From positions 118,686 through 182,685 of the forward strand of contig CAJUJK010000001.1 of assembly GCA_910586705.1 (NCBI GenBank): a DNA stretch of 64,000 nucleotides. The letters are read 5' to 3'. A program made the translations under genes and the position numbers. Positions within the stretch are counted from its first letter, which is position 1. Every line of letters begins with the position of its first letter. The stretch comes from an uncultured Lachnospiraceae bacterium. GTDB taxonomy: Bacteria > Bacillota > Clostridia > Lachnospirales > Lachnospiraceae. Positions 1 through 9,656 of the stretch are shown in pieces. Under the pieces are notes generated by a model. The model did no database searches, was not told where the DNA came from, and was given only the letters and a program-made list of their open reading frames with translations.

Positions 1-522
1 TACGGCATGGACGGCAAAACAGGGCTGCCTTACCACGGTTATGATATGACGGACGGCTGCAAATACGGCATTATCGGCTGGGGAAGGGCTGCCGGCTGGC
101 TGATCCGCGGCATGACGGGCTGCATGACTTCGGCATATGGCAGGGAAAGGATTGCCGTGCCCTGCACCGCGCTTGCGGATGCCGTGATTGCCTGTCAGAG
201 ACAGGACGGCTATTTTTCATGGCAGCTCGAGGCGATGGAAGGACCTGCCGATACTTCCGCTACCGGGATGATCTGCGCCGGCTTGAAGCGGGGAATGTCG
301 CTCGGCGTTCTTGCGGGTGAAACATATGAAAAGGCACTGACAGCGGGGCGGCGTGCGTTGGAACGGTCTGTCCGGGACGGGCAGGTGTATCAGTGCTCCG
401 GGGAATGCGAGGGGTTTTCACAGTATCCCCAGCGTTACGGCGCGTATCCGTGGTCTCTCGGTCCGGCGCTTGAAGTGCTGCAGGCGGACGGTGCAGGGAA
501 TGCGGGGGTGCATAAAAGGTAA
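1..522 (+). CDS. GH88/GH105-like unsaturated glycuronyl hydrolase, C-terminal part
   Basis: The reading frame is open at the left edge and ends at a TAA, so only about 173 C-terminal residues are visible. They read like the last half of an (alpha/alpha)6-barrel hydrolase that removes unsaturated uronic acids from oligosaccharides. A YHGYD segment (residues ~11-15) is followed by WGRAAGW (~27-33) and later by ADTSATG, the same order as the H-x-x-D, W-x-R-x-x-G-W and T-S motifs of GH105/GH88. No C-terminal anchor is seen. It lies 26 bp upstream of the polymerase-like gene on the same strand. A degradative enzyme beside an assembly cluster could trim or recycle the glycan, but that is inference. 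The substrate cannot be judged from the fragment. Confidence 0.65.
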   Translation, partial: YGMDGKTGLPYHGYDMTDGCKYGIIGWGRAAGWLIRGMTGCMTSAYGRERIAVPCTALADAVIACQRQDGYFSWQLEAMEGPADTSATGMICAGLKRGMSLGVLAGETYEKALTAGRRALERSVRDGQVYQCSGECEGFSQYPQRYGAYPWSLGPALEVLQADGAGNAGVHKR

Positions 523-548
523 TCTGGCGGCAGCATTTGAGGAATGAA

Positions 549-2192
549 ATGATGGAGCATATCAAAGAATACGAAGAAACGATTACCATACAGGAGGCGT
601 GCTTTTACGGCTTTTTTATTCTCCTGTCTCTGGCGAAGGGATTTGGCTTTTACGAGGGGCAGAAGGTGTTTTATCTGCTTGTGGCGCCTGCGCTTGTTTT
701 AGGCTTTTTGAAAATTCTCCTGACGCCGTATACGAAAAGGCAGGCGGTTGTGCAGGTTTTACTTCTGGCTCTTGTGGCGGTGGTGTATTTTGAGTCGCGG
801 CAGATTGCCATTTTTTTTGTGGCTTTCACTGTGCTTGGCATGAAGGATATTCCGATGAAAAAGGTACTCCACATTGCGCTGTGGGTGTGGGCTGTCTGTG
901 CGGTCCTGCTGTCCGCGGTTTCTTTTTTCTTTCTGGAACATACGGTCTACCGGGTGCACGCGAAGCTGGGGCTGGGGCATATTTTCCGATGGAGTCTGGG
1001 CTTTACGCACCCTAATATACTGCATATCACTTATCTGATGCTCTGCGCGCTGACGATACTCACGATGGAGAAACGGTATGGATGGAAGGCGTATTTTCTT
1101 CTGATGCTCGGCAATTTTCTGGTGTTTTTTTACTCCGTCAGCTACACGGGTTTTGGCATGGTGGCGGTGCTGCTGACAGGAGGACTCTATGTCAGGCTGC
1201 GTCCCCGGTTTTGTTTTGTGGAGAAGCTGCTGGCGAATCTGGTTCTGCCGGCATGTCTGCTTCTGTCCTTTGTTCTGCCGTATTTTCTGTATGATTATTT
1301 TTCACTGATCAGGTTTTTTGGTATGCCATGGATCGGCATCTGGACGCACCAGTTAAACAGACTGCTCAACACAAGAATCTGGCTTGCGGAGCAGTTTTTG
1401 AAATCGGGGTACACAAGTCTGTTTGGGACGGATGTGTCTCAGGTCGTCAACGCGTCCATGAACATGGACTGTTCGTATATCTGGTGCTATATCAATTACG
1501 GACTGGTCTTTACGGCAGTAATTATGCTTGGGTACTTTGTACTTCTGATCTACGATACGCGCAGGCAGCGGACGAGAGAACTGGTGGTTCTGGTCTGTTT
1601 TCTGGCGGCGGGATGGACGGAGCAGCTTCTGTTTAACAGCTCCTTTAAAAATATCACTCTGTTGTTTCTGGGAGAAGTCCTGTTCCTGCAGAAAGAGGGC
1701 GAAACGGAGTACAGCCTGTTATCTCTGGTCCCGGAGCGGTGGCGGATGATCACCATTCCTCTGGCAAAGTTGCCGGACTGGCTTCTGGCGGTTACATGCA
1801 CGGCTTTTAGAGGAAATAAAGGGAAACTGTATGTCTGCGCAGCAGGCGGTGCGTTAGCGGGGCTTCTTCTCTGTGCCCTGCTGTACAGTGCGCCCGAGGG
1901 TTATGTGGTGCAGCGTTTTTATACGGATGCGCAGGAGGAAACGTCGGTCTATCTGGAGAGCGAGGACGATCCGGCATATGACGGATACCGGGTCATGAAC
2001 TACCGGGATGCCCAGACGCCCATGCAGATCGTGTCGGGGAAAGCCGTGAAACTGGAGACGGCGCGTTATTACGTGGGAAGCGCGCTGCTCGGCGCCCTGT
2101 CCGGCGCGGGACTGGCGGTTTTGTGGCATATGGGAAGGTGGCGGAAAAAATCAGCTCTTGCTGTTACAAAGATTTCCGGCTACGATCAATGA
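549..2192 (+). CDS. Wzy-like polysaccharide polymerase (polytopic membrane protein)
   Basis: A 547-residue protein rich in long hydrophobic stretches, with roughly ten to twelve membrane segments, a soluble stretch around residues 470-510 and a final membrane segment. The layout and size fit O-antigen polymerase/ligase-like proteins, which join lipid-linked repeat units outside the membrane. Assignment rests on topology and context only, since this family has little conserved sequence. The start was chosen at ATG 549 (552 is equally possible) because GAGG at 539-542 sits at good distance. A TTG at 537 would overlap that site. It lies between the GH105-like gene and the GT26-GT4 fusion. Confidence 0.55.
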   Translation: MMEHIKEYEETITIQEACFYGFFILLSLAKGFGFYEGQKVFYLLVAPALVLGFLKILLTPYTKRQAVVQVLLLALVAVVYFESRQIAIFFVAFTVLGMKDIPMKKVLHIALWVWAVCAVLLSAVSFFFLEHTVYRVHAKLGLGHIFRWSLGFTHPNILHITYLMLCALTILTMEKRYGWKAYFLLMLGNFLVFFYSVSYTGFGMVAVLLTGGLYVRLRPRFCFVEKLLANLVLPACLLLSFVLPYFLYDYFSLIRFFGMPWIGIWTHQLNRLLNTRIWLAEQFLKSGYTSLFGTDVSQVVNASMNMDCSYIWCYINYGLVFTAVIMLGYFVLLIYDTRRQRTRELVVLVCFLAAGWTEQLLFNSSFKNITLLFLGEVLFLQKEGETEYSLLSLVPERWRMITIPLAKLPDWLLAVTCTAFRGNKGKLYVCAAGGALAGLLLCALLYSAPEGYVVQRFYTDAQEETSVYLESEDDPAYDGYRVMNYRDAQTPMQIVSGKAVKLETARYYVGSALLGALSGAGLAVLWHMGRWRKKSALAVTKISGYDQ

Positions 2193-2272
2193 CTGCGGGT
2201 GCGGATGAAACATGCCGGCAGCGTGGACGAACAGGAAACGGGCATCAGGAACACAACGGGATGGAGAACTGT

Positions 2273-4198
2273 ATGAAAAACGAATTGACTTACTGTAAGA
2301 TTCTGGGAACCAACATCAATGTCACGAATATGGAGGACACGATCGCATATCTGACGGGCAATCTGGAGCAGCTGAAGGGGGATTACATCTGTGTTTCCAA
2401 CGTGCACACCACGGTGATGGCTTACCGGGACAAGGCGTACCGGCGGGTGCAGAACAGCGCGGCGATGGCGCTTCCGGACGGACAGCCTCTTTCCATTGTC
2501 AGCAGAAAACGTGGCTTTTCGGAGGCGAGGAGAGTGCCGGGGCCGGATCTGATGCCGGCGATTCTTGACCTGTCGCAGAAGACGGGGTACCGTCATTATT
2601 TTTACGGCAGTACGGAGGCGACGCTGGAGGCGCTGCGCACGGCGCTGCTGCGGCGGTATCCGAAGCTGCAGATTGCGGGCATGTATTCTCCGCCCTTCAG
2701 GGAACTGACGCAGGCGGAGGATGAGGAGGTCGTCAGACGGATTAACGACAGCGGCGCCGATTTTGTCTGGGTGGCGCTCGGCGCGCCGAAGCAGGAGTGG
2801 TGGATGTATGAGCACCGCCACAGAATAAAGGCGCTGATGCTCGGCGTGGGTGCGGCGTTTGACTTTACGGCGGGCACGGTGAAGCGCGCGCCCATGTGGA
2901 TGCAGAAACTGTGTCTGGAATGGGTGTTCCGGATTCTGCGCGATCCCAGACGGATGCTGCCCAGATATCTGAACACGAATTTTGCCTTTTTATATTATGT
3001 AAACCGAGAGGGGAAAGCGCGGCGGCAGGCGGCGAAGAACGGACTGCGTATCGCCATGATCGGTCATAAACGGATTCCGTCCAGAGAGGGCGGCGTGGAA
3101 GTCGTGGTGGATGAACTTTCCGTGCGCATGGCGCAGATGGGTCATCATGTGGAGGCATACAACCGCTTCGGGCACCACGTCTCCGGGAAAAAGTATGATC
3201 AGGAGTACGGCTGGAAAGGACGGAAGTTTTACAAGGGCGTCCGCATCTATATTGTGCCCACGTTTCGCAGGAGCAGCCTGAACGCGATCGTATATACGTT
3301 TTTTGCCACGATTATGGCGCTCTTCCACCATTACGATGTGATCCACTATCACGCGGAAGGTCCGTGTGCCATGCTCTGGCTGCCGCATTTTCTGAAAAGA
3401 AAGGTTGTGGTGACGATCCACGGGCTTGACTGGCAGCGTGCCAAATGGGGAAATTTTGCCTCCTTTGTGATCAAATTCGGTGAGCGGATGGCGGCAAAAT
3501 ACGCGGATGACGTGATTGTGCTGTCGGACAACGTAAAGCAGTATTTCGCGGATGTTTACCACAGGGAGGTCACTTACATTCCAAACGGAATCAACCGTCC
3601 GAAGCCGCAGGGACAGACCGTGATTGAGGAAAAGTATGGGCTGAAAAAGGACGGCTATTTCCTGTTTCTTGCGCGGATTGTGCCGGAGAAGGGGCTGCAC
3701 TATCTGATCGAGGCGTTTTCCGGGCTGGAGACGGACAAAAAGCTGGTGATCGCCGGGGGCAGTTCACAGGCGATGGACTATATGGAACGGATTCACCGCA
3801 TGGCGGCAGAGGATGAGAGAATCCTAATGACGGATTTTGTGCAGGGACAGGTTCTGGAAGAACTGTATGCCAATGCCTATGCTTTCGTGCTGCCAAGCGA
3901 TGTGGAGGGGATGGCGCTCACGCTGCTGGAGGCGATGAGTTACGGAGACTGCTGTCTGGTCAGTGATATCCGCGAGAATACGGAAGTGGTGGAGGACATG
4001 GCGCTGACCTTCAAAAAGGGGGATGTGAGGGACCTGAGAAGGCAGCTTGTCTGGATGCTCGCCCATCCCGAAGAGGTGCGCCGCATGGGGGAGGCGAGCG
4101 TGGATTACATCTGTGGAAAGTATGACTGGGATGATGTGACGAGGCGGACGATAGCCGTGTATGAGAAGGCGGCAGGTCAGAAGGGACGGCAGGAGTAA
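2273..4198 (+). CDS. Fused WecG/TagA/CpsF (GT26) and GT4 glycosyltransferase
   Basis: A 641-residue two-domain enzyme. Residues ~5-250 form a GT26 domain of the WecG/TagA/CpsF type, with the ALPDGQP segment (~66-72) and GAPKQEWW (~170-177). This family adds ManNAc-type sugars to a lipid-linked GlcNAc. After a basic linker (~255-265) comes a GT4 domain with an early GGVEVVVDEL glycine-rich stretch, an IPNGI segment, ARIVPEKG, and an acidic PSDVEGMALTLLEAMSYG region for the nucleotide-sugar donor. The protein could therefore add two successive sugars on the cytoplasmic face. GT26 proteins are usually stand-alone, about 240 residues long, so the fusion is notable. ATG 2273 was chosen for GGAG at 2263-2266; ATG 2261 is also in frame but has a weaker site. 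Confidence 0.85.
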   Translation: MKNELTYCKILGTNINVTNMEDTIAYLTGNLEQLKGDYICVSNVHTTVMAYRDKAYRRVQNSAAMALPDGQPLSIVSRKRGFSEARRVPGPDLMPAILDLSQKTGYRHYFYGSTEATLEALRTALLRRYPKLQIAGMYSPPFRELTQAEDEEVVRRINDSGADFVWVALGAPKQEWWMYEHRHRIKALMLGVGAAFDFTAGTVKRAPMWMQKLCLEWVFRILRDPRRMLPRYLNTNFAFLYYVNREGKARRQAAKNGLRIAMIGHKRIPSREGGVEVVVDELSVRMAQMGHHVEAYNRFGHHVSGKKYDQEYGWKGRKFYKGVRIYIVPTFRRSSLNAIVYTFFATIMALFHHYDVIHYHAEGPCAMLWLPHFLKRKVVVTIHGLDWQRAKWGNFASFVIKFGERMAAKYADDVIVLSDNVKQYFADVYHREVTYIPNGINRPKPQGQTVIEEKYGLKKDGYFLFLARIVPEKGLHYLIEAFSGLETDKKLVIAGGSSQAMDYMERIHRMAAEDERILMTDFVQGQVLEELYANAYAFVLPSDVEGMALTLLEAMSYGDCCLVSDIRENTEVVEDMALTFKKGDVRDLRRQLVWMLAHPEEVRRMGEASVDYICGKYDWDDVTRRTIAVYEKAAGQKGRQE

Positions 4199-4280
4199 AG
4201 ACGGCGGATGTAGCCGGACGGTAGAGAAGAAAATGTCAGCCGCGGTAAGCGGGAGAGTGGGAAAAGGAAGGAAGCTGCTG

Positions 4281-6173
4281 ATGCGCAAAAGAACAGGTCT
4301 GGGTATCATGCTGGCTGTCGCTGTGGTGGCAGCGGTATGCTGTCTTACTGTCAAAGAAAGAAATAACGTCATGCTCCATGTGGAGAACGGGCAGCCTTGT
4401 ATCCGTGTCCGCACGGCGCAGAGTGAAAACAGGGTAGTTTTGTGGCAGGATGGAGAAGCGGATGAGGAAGCCGGGGAAGGGCAGGCAGGCTGGTTTTTCC
4501 TGCCGTCCTGTGTGACGAGCCACAAGCTCCGTCTGGGCGAAACGGGTGGAAGCAGCGTGAGGATAGACGGACAGCTTTATGAGGAGGGAGACACCTTTAC
4601 GTGGGAGGAGGGGCGCAAGTACGCCTTTCAGATTACGGACGCTTCCTATGATTCGCATACTTACGGAGCCGGCTTTATGAAATCCGCGAATATTCCGTCC
4701 CTGTTTATCGACACCGCAAGCGGCGGGCTGGATTATCTGCACGAGAACAAGGAAAACGAGGAGGCGGGACGGATCTGCGTGCTGCAGGCGGACGGTGTCA
4801 CGGCATATCAGGACGAGCTGCCCCGGATTTCCGGAAGGGGTAACTCCACATGGGAGTTTGAAAAGAAGCCCTACGCCTTGAAACTGAAGGACGATCAGCC
4901 CCTCTGCGGTCTGCGGAAGAGCGATCGGTGGCGGCTTCTGGCTCTCTGGAACGAGGGCAGCAGGCTGGGCGATAAGATTGCAATGGATCTGGCGCAGGAA
5001 CTTGGACTTTCCTACACCACACAGGGAACATGGGTGGATTTGTATCTGAACGGAGAGTACCGGGGAATCTATCTTCTGACGGAATCCGTGACAGTGGGAC
5101 CGGGCCGCGTTGATATATACGATACCGAAAAGGAAAATAAACAAAAAAACGCTTCAATAGAAGCGGGAACGGCGGAACACTACGGGGAGGAGGACAACAA
5201 AGGATTTCTTCTGGAAAATGGGTCTGAGACAGACGCCGGTTATCTGATTGAGAAAGACCACCCGAAACACTGGGAGGCGGAGGACAGCGGTTTTTGCCTT
5301 TCCCGCGGGGATCTCTTTACCATCAATGCGCCGCGCCATGCGTCGAAGGAGCAGGTGGCATATATACAGAATTATGTGGAAGAGATTGACGCCCTTGTAC
5401 AGAGCGGGGATCCGGCGGTCTGGGAAAAGCTGGATATGACAAGTTTTGCCGGAAGGTTTCTGGTGGATGAGATTGCGCTGGAGATGGATACGGGTTCCAC
5501 CAGCATGTATTTTTATAAGGACAGGGGAGATGAAAAGCTTTATTCCGGCCCGGCGTGGGATTACGATAACGCGTTTGGGGAGGACAGCAAAAGCGATGGC
5601 TTTTTTGTGAATTACGGCGAGACCATAGTAAATAATAACGAACAGCTGGCAATCGCCATCAACTGGTACCAGAAACTTTACGATACGCCGGAACTGTATC
5701 AGTGTATTGTGGAGGAGTATACGGGAACGCTGCCCTTCTTTGAAAAACTCTTAAATAACGGCATCGACAGGTATGCGGACCAGATCAGGGCATCCGTTTC
5801 GATGGATGATGCCAGATGGGACAGCGTCCGGGTTTCCGATAACGATCATCCGCGGTATGCAAGTTATGACGCGAATGTGAACTATACAAAATTCTTTATC
5901 GCCAACCGTCTGAACTGTCTGTGCGCGAGATGGGGCGTACAGCACGAAGCTTTTGCCGCGCCTGCGAACGGGGAGACGCATACGGTCACCTTTTCCGTTT
6001 ACGAGGGCGTGGTGGAGACGGTGGAAGCGCCGGACGGAGAGCCGCTTTCCTACACGCCGGACTATGACAGCGGTGTGTATCAGGGATGGGTATACAGGCG
6101 GAGCAGGGAGCCTTACAGCAGTTATATTCCCATTTATGAGGATATGGAGCTGTACAATGCGAAGTGGGAGTAG
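4281..6173 (+). CDS. Membrane-anchored CotH-type kinase (copy 1)
   Basis: A 630-residue protein starting with a basic segment and one membrane helix (residues ~6-24), so the rest is expected outside the cell. The CotH kinase fold is shown by RISGRGNSTW (~182-191), with KKPYALKL just after, and by SGPAWDYDNAFG near residue 430, which matches the metal-binding D-x-D region of CotH. CotH of Bacillus is an atypical kinase that phosphorylates spore-coat proteins. The C-terminus (~590-630) looks like a small beta-grasp repeat, as in the other two CotH proteins of this window. Start 4281 is preferred for GGAAGGA at 4266-4272; ATG 4233 is an in-frame alternative. The target is unknown. Confidence 0.8.
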   Translation: MRKRTGLGIMLAVAVVAAVCCLTVKERNNVMLHVENGQPCIRVRTAQSENRVVLWQDGEADEEAGEGQAGWFFLPSCVTSHKLRLGETGGSSVRIDGQLYEEGDTFTWEEGRKYAFQITDASYDSHTYGAGFMKSANIPSLFIDTASGGLDYLHENKENEEAGRICVLQADGVTAYQDELPRISGRGNSTWEFEKKPYALKLKDDQPLCGLRKSDRWRLLALWNEGSRLGDKIAMDLAQELGLSYTTQGTWVDLYLNGEYRGIYLLTESVTVGPGRVDIYDTEKENKQKNASIEAGTAEHYGEEDNKGFLLENGSETDAGYLIEKDHPKHWEAEDSGFCLSRGDLFTINAPRHASKEQVAYIQNYVEEIDALVQSGDPAVWEKLDMTSFAGRFLVDEIALEMDTGSTSMYFYKDRGDEKLYSGPAWDYDNAFGEDSKSDGFFVNYGETIVNNNEQLAIAINWYQKLYDTPELYQCIVEEYTGTLPFFEKLLNNGIDRYADQIRASVSMDDARWDSVRVSDNDHPRYASYDANVNYTKFFIANRLNCLCARWGVQHEAFAAPANGETHTVTFSVYEGVVETVEAPDGEPLSYTPDYDSGVYQGWVYRRSREPYSSYIPIYEDMELYNAKWE

Positions 6174-6180
6174 AAAACAT

Positions 6181-7479
6181 ATGAAAATTCTGATGGTGAA
6201 TAAATTTTTATATCCCAACGGCGGATCGGAGACTTATATTTTTCAGCTTGGGGAAGAATTACAGAGAAGAGGGCACGAGGTGCAGTATTTCGGTATGGAA
6301 CACGAGGGGCGTATTGTGGGAAACCGGGCTGGCTGCTACACGTCCGATATGGATTTCCATACGGGAAAACTGCAAAAGCTGCTCTATCCTTTTAAAATCA
6401 TCTATTCCCTCGAGGCAAAACGCGGCATGGGAAGGGTGCTCGAGGACATGAACCCCGATGTGGTTCATCTCAACAACATCAATTTCCAACTGACGCCCTC
6501 CGTGATTTACGCGGTGCGCGCCCACGAAAAGAAAACCGGGCGAAAGGTGAAGCTTGTGTATACGGCGCACGATTATCAGTGGGTGTGTCCCAACCATATG
6601 ATGCGCATTCCCGCTACGGGAAAAATCTGTTTCGACTGCCGGGGCGGGTATTTTGGCATGTGTACAAAAAACCGCTGCATTCACAACTCGCGTGTGAAGA
6701 GCCTGCTGGGGACCATCGAGGCAAAATATTATATGCGGCGCAGGACTTATGGCATGGTGGACGTTATTATCTGTCCCAGCGAATTTATGAAAAGGCAGCT
6801 TGACACCAGTCCCCTTCTGGAGGAAAAAACCGTGATGATGCGGAATTTCGTGGAGAAGGCGGCGGATGTGGAAAAGCCGGGCGTCACAGATGCGGACGTG
6901 AAACAGTCTGTCAGAGCCGGTGATGGGAAACCGGACAGCGCAGACACGGTAAATCGGAAAGGCGCACGGCAGGGAGAGTATGTGCTTTACTTCGGGCGGT
7001 TTTCCGAGGAAAAGGGAATCAAAACGCTCCTTGCGGCATGTGAAGCGCTGCCGGATATTCCCTTTGTTTTTGCCGGATCGGGTCCCTTGGAGGATCGGGT
7101 TTCAAAAGTAAAAAATGTTGAGAATAAAGGGTTTGTCACAGGGGAGGCGCTGCACAGGCTGATCGCGGGGGCACGGTTTTCCGTCTACCCTTCCGAGTGG
7201 TATGAGAACTGTCCGTTTTCCGTCATGGAATCCCAGATCTATGGCACGCCGGTGCTCGTCTCAGACCTTGGCGGTGCGCCGGAACTGGTGCAGGCAGGAC
7301 GGACGGGAGAACTTTTCCGGGGCGGGGACGCGGAGGAGCTGACGGCGCATATCAGGGAACTGTGGGAGCAGCCCATGCTGTGCCGGACGTACCGGGAAAA
7401 CTGTAAAGAGATAAAATTTGATACAATTGGGGAATATTGTGATAAAATAGTGAAGAATGTATATCAGACAGGAGAATAG
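6181..7479 (+). CDS. GT4 glycosyltransferase
   Basis: A 432-residue GT-B enzyme. The N-terminus KILMVNKFLYPNGGSETYI carries the acceptor-side glycine-rich loop. The C-terminal half has FGRFSEEKGI, FAGSGPLED and YPSEWYENCPFSVMESQIYG, the usual donor-binding E-x7-E region of GT4. An insertion around residues 230-260 (between the two halves) is rich in charged residues and is not typical. A cysteine-containing segment (CPNHMMR...CFDCRGGYF) resembles GT4 members seen in other capsule loci. It starts 7 bp after the first CotH gene and has GGGAG at 6166-6170. The donor sugar and acceptor are unknown. Confidence 0.85.
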   Translation: MKILMVNKFLYPNGGSETYIFQLGEELQRRGHEVQYFGMEHEGRIVGNRAGCYTSDMDFHTGKLQKLLYPFKIIYSLEAKRGMGRVLEDMNPDVVHLNNINFQLTPSVIYAVRAHEKKTGRKVKLVYTAHDYQWVCPNHMMRIPATGKICFDCRGGYFGMCTKNRCIHNSRVKSLLGTIEAKYYMRRRTYGMVDVIICPSEFMKRQLDTSPLLEEKTVMMRNFVEKAADVEKPGVTDADVKQSVRAGDGKPDSADTVNRKGARQGEYVLYFGRFSEEKGIKTLLAACEALPDIPFVFAGSGPLEDRVSKVKNVENKGFVTGEALHRLIAGARFSVYPSEWYENCPFSVMESQIYGTPVLVSDLGGAPELVQAGRTGELFRGGDAEELTAHIRELWEQPMLCRTYRENCKEIKFDTIGEYCDKIVKNVYQTGE

Positions 7480-7484
7480 ACGGA

Positions 7485-8492
7485 ATGTCCAGACGAACGC
7501 TTTATGGTACGGTTATAGTGACATATAGATGTAACGCACGCTGTAATATGTGCGATTGTTTTAAGGATCCGACGAAGCCGGACGAGGAGATCACGCTGGA
7601 GGATATCAAGAAGCTGCCGGAGATGGCGTTTACGAACATCACGGGCGGGGAGCCTTTTATCAGGCAGGATATCCCGGATATCGTGCGGGAGCTTTACAAG
7701 AAATCTGACAGGATTGTCATATCTACCAACGGTTACTTTACGGACCGCATTATTGCGCTGTGCCGGGAGTTTCCGAAGGTGGGAATCCGCATCAGCATTG
7801 AGGGGCTGCAGGAGACGAACGATAAGATACGCGGGATCCCGGACGGCTTTAACAGGGGCTACAAAACCCTTAAGACGCTGGTGGAGATGGGGCATCCCGA
7901 CGTGGGATTTGGCATGACGGTGCAGGATATGAACTGCGAAGATCTGGTGCCGCTTTACAATATCGCCAACGATATGGGGATGGAGTTTGCCACGGCGACT
8001 TTGCACAATTCCTTCTATTTCCGCAAGACGGACAATAAGATCGACGACAAATACAAGGTGGCGCAGAATTTTGAAAAGCTGATCAACGAGCTGTTAAAGA
8101 GCAGATCTCCCAAGAAGTGGTTCCGCGCTTACTTTAATCACGGGCTGATCAATTATATTTATGGAAATAAAAGGCTTCTGCCCTGCGACATGTCGAAAAA
8201 CGCCTTTTTTATCGACCCGTTCTGTGATGTGATTCCCTGCAACGGCATGGAGAAGAAGGCGGTGATGGGGAATCTGCGGGAACAAAGCTGGGAGGAGCTG
8301 TGGAACTCCGAGCAGGCGCAGAAGGTGCGGGAGTGCACGAGGAAATGTGACAGAAACTGCTGGATGATCGGCTCCGCGTCCCCGGCGATGCACAAGTATA
8401 TCTGGGTGCCCGGATGGTGGGTGATCAGGCATAAATTCCTAAAGGGCGGGAAGTACAGTCTGAAAGAGAATAAATATATCGAACGGAAATAA
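7485..8492 (+). CDS. Radical SAM/SPASM domain protein
   Basis: A 335-residue protein with the radical SAM signature C16-x3-C20-x2-C23 (CNARCNMC), a NITGGEPF motif for S-adenosylmethionine binding, and a C-terminal SPASM-like region with LLPCD, CDVIPCNG and CTRKCDRNCW cysteines that would bind auxiliary iron-sulfur clusters. The phrase GNLREQSWEELWNS is typical of SPASM proteins. Members modify peptides or act as sugar or alcohol dehydrogenases. It starts 5 bp after one GT4 gene and is followed 15 bp later by another, so a role in modifying a sugar or lipid-linked glycan is likely, but the reaction cannot be told from sequence. Confidence 0.85.
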   Translation: MSRRTLYGTVIVTYRCNARCNMCDCFKDPTKPDEEITLEDIKKLPEMAFTNITGGEPFIRQDIPDIVRELYKKSDRIVISTNGYFTDRIIALCREFPKVGIRISIEGLQETNDKIRGIPDGFNRGYKTLKTLVEMGHPDVGFGMTVQDMNCEDLVPLYNIANDMGMEFATATLHNSFYFRKTDNKIDDKYKVAQNFEKLINELLKSRSPKKWFRAYFNHGLINYIYGNKRLLPCDMSKNAFFIDPFCDVIPCNGMEKKAVMGNLREQSWEELWNSEQAQKVRECTRKCDRNCWMIGSASPAMHKYIWVPGWWVIRHKFLKGGKYSLKENKYIERK

Positions 8493-8507
8493 GCAGGGGA
8501 GGATTGT

Positions 8508-9656
8508 ATGAGGTTTCTGTATGTGGCGCCGCGGTACCATACCAATCAGATGGATATTATGAAGGGACTCACGAAGAACGGGCATGAGGTGCGCTTTATC
8601 AGCCACTATGCCGCCGTGATCGAGGACTATTCCTGCGTGACTCCCATTGTGCTCGGGTATTCGCGGCTGTACAGACTCATTGATTTTTTGTATGTGAAGG
8701 TGATTCACAGAAAAGACCCGACAGCGATTGTGTTTAAAATACAGCACGGTTTCCCGCCGCTTAAGAGGCTGAAAAAGCTGGTCTGCGGATTTGAACCGGA
8801 TCTGGTCATTTTGCGGGAACGCTCTTTGTATTCCATGGCGGCTTACCACATTTGTAAGAAGAAGGGCTATCCCTGCATTCTTTACAACCAGAATCCGCTC
8901 TGGTCGGAGCCTGCAAAGAAAGATCTGAAACACCGTCTGGTGGACCGCATGACGCCGCCGCTTCGCATGACCCCTGTGATGGGAGAGAAAAAACCGGGGC
9001 TGACGGTGAGGGACAACGACTATTTTGTGCCTTTTGTGGTGGATCCGCAAAGAGCGCCTGAAGAGCGGACATATTTTGAGGGAGGCGGGGTACATATCCT
9101 CTGCATAGGCAAGTATGAGATCAGAAAACACCATCTGGAGCTTCTGCGCGCAGCAGAGCTTCTGCGGGATAAATATGAGATCCGGCTGACGCTTGTGGGC
9201 GAAGCGACGAATCATTTCCAGAAGGAATACTGCGGGCAGGTGAAAAAATATGTGCGGGAACACCGCATGGAAAATATGGTTACGGTGAAAACAAATGTGC
9301 CAAAGCGCGATATGGAGCGGGAGTATCTGGCGGCGGATCTGTATGTGATTCCGAGTACGCTGGAGATGGCGTCGGTATCGCAGCTTGAGGCTATGAGCTA
9401 TTCCCTGCCGGTGATCTGCAGCGATACGAACGGTACGGCATGTTATGTGGAGGACGGCGTGACGGGGTTCCTTTTCAGGGACTGCGACGAGGCGGATCTT
9501 CTGGACAGGCTGGATGCCATGTTGTCGGACCGCAGGCGGATGCTGTCCATGGGAGAGGCGGGCTACCGCGCGGTGGTGGAAAAGTATAACTTTGAGAGCT
9601 ATTTTGATACGTTGACAGGGATGCGGGAGAAAATTCTGCGGGAGAATTTGCGTTGA
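8508..9656 (+). CDS. GT4 glycosyltransferase
   Basis: A 382-residue GT-B protein. The N-terminal part (MRFLYVAPRYHTNQ) is the acceptor domain. The donor domain starts near HILCIGKYEIRKHH and holds VIPSTLEMASVSQLEAMSY, a GT4-type donor-binding stretch, then DGVTGFLF. Good AGGGGAGG binding site just upstream. The stop TGA overlaps the TTG start of the following GT-D gene (9653-9656), so translation is probably coupled. Sugar specificity is unknown. Confidence 0.85.
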   Translation: MRFLYVAPRYHTNQMDIMKGLTKNGHEVRFISHYAAVIEDYSCVTPIVLGYSRLYRLIDFLYVKVIHRKDPTAIVFKIQHGFPPLKRLKKLVCGFEPDLVILRERSLYSMAAYHICKKKGYPCILYNQNPLWSEPAKKDLKHRLVDRMTPPLRMTPVMGEKKPGLTVRDNDYFVPFVVDPQRAPEERTYFEGGGVHILCIGKYEIRKHHLELLRAAELLRDKYEIRLTLVGEATNHFQKEYCGQVKKYVREHRMENMVTVKTNVPKRDMEREYLAADLYVIPSTLEMASVSQLEAMSYSLPVICSDTNGTACYVEDGVTGFLFRDCDEADLLDRLDAMLSDRRRMLSMGEAGYRAVVEKYNFESYFDTLTGMREKILRENLR

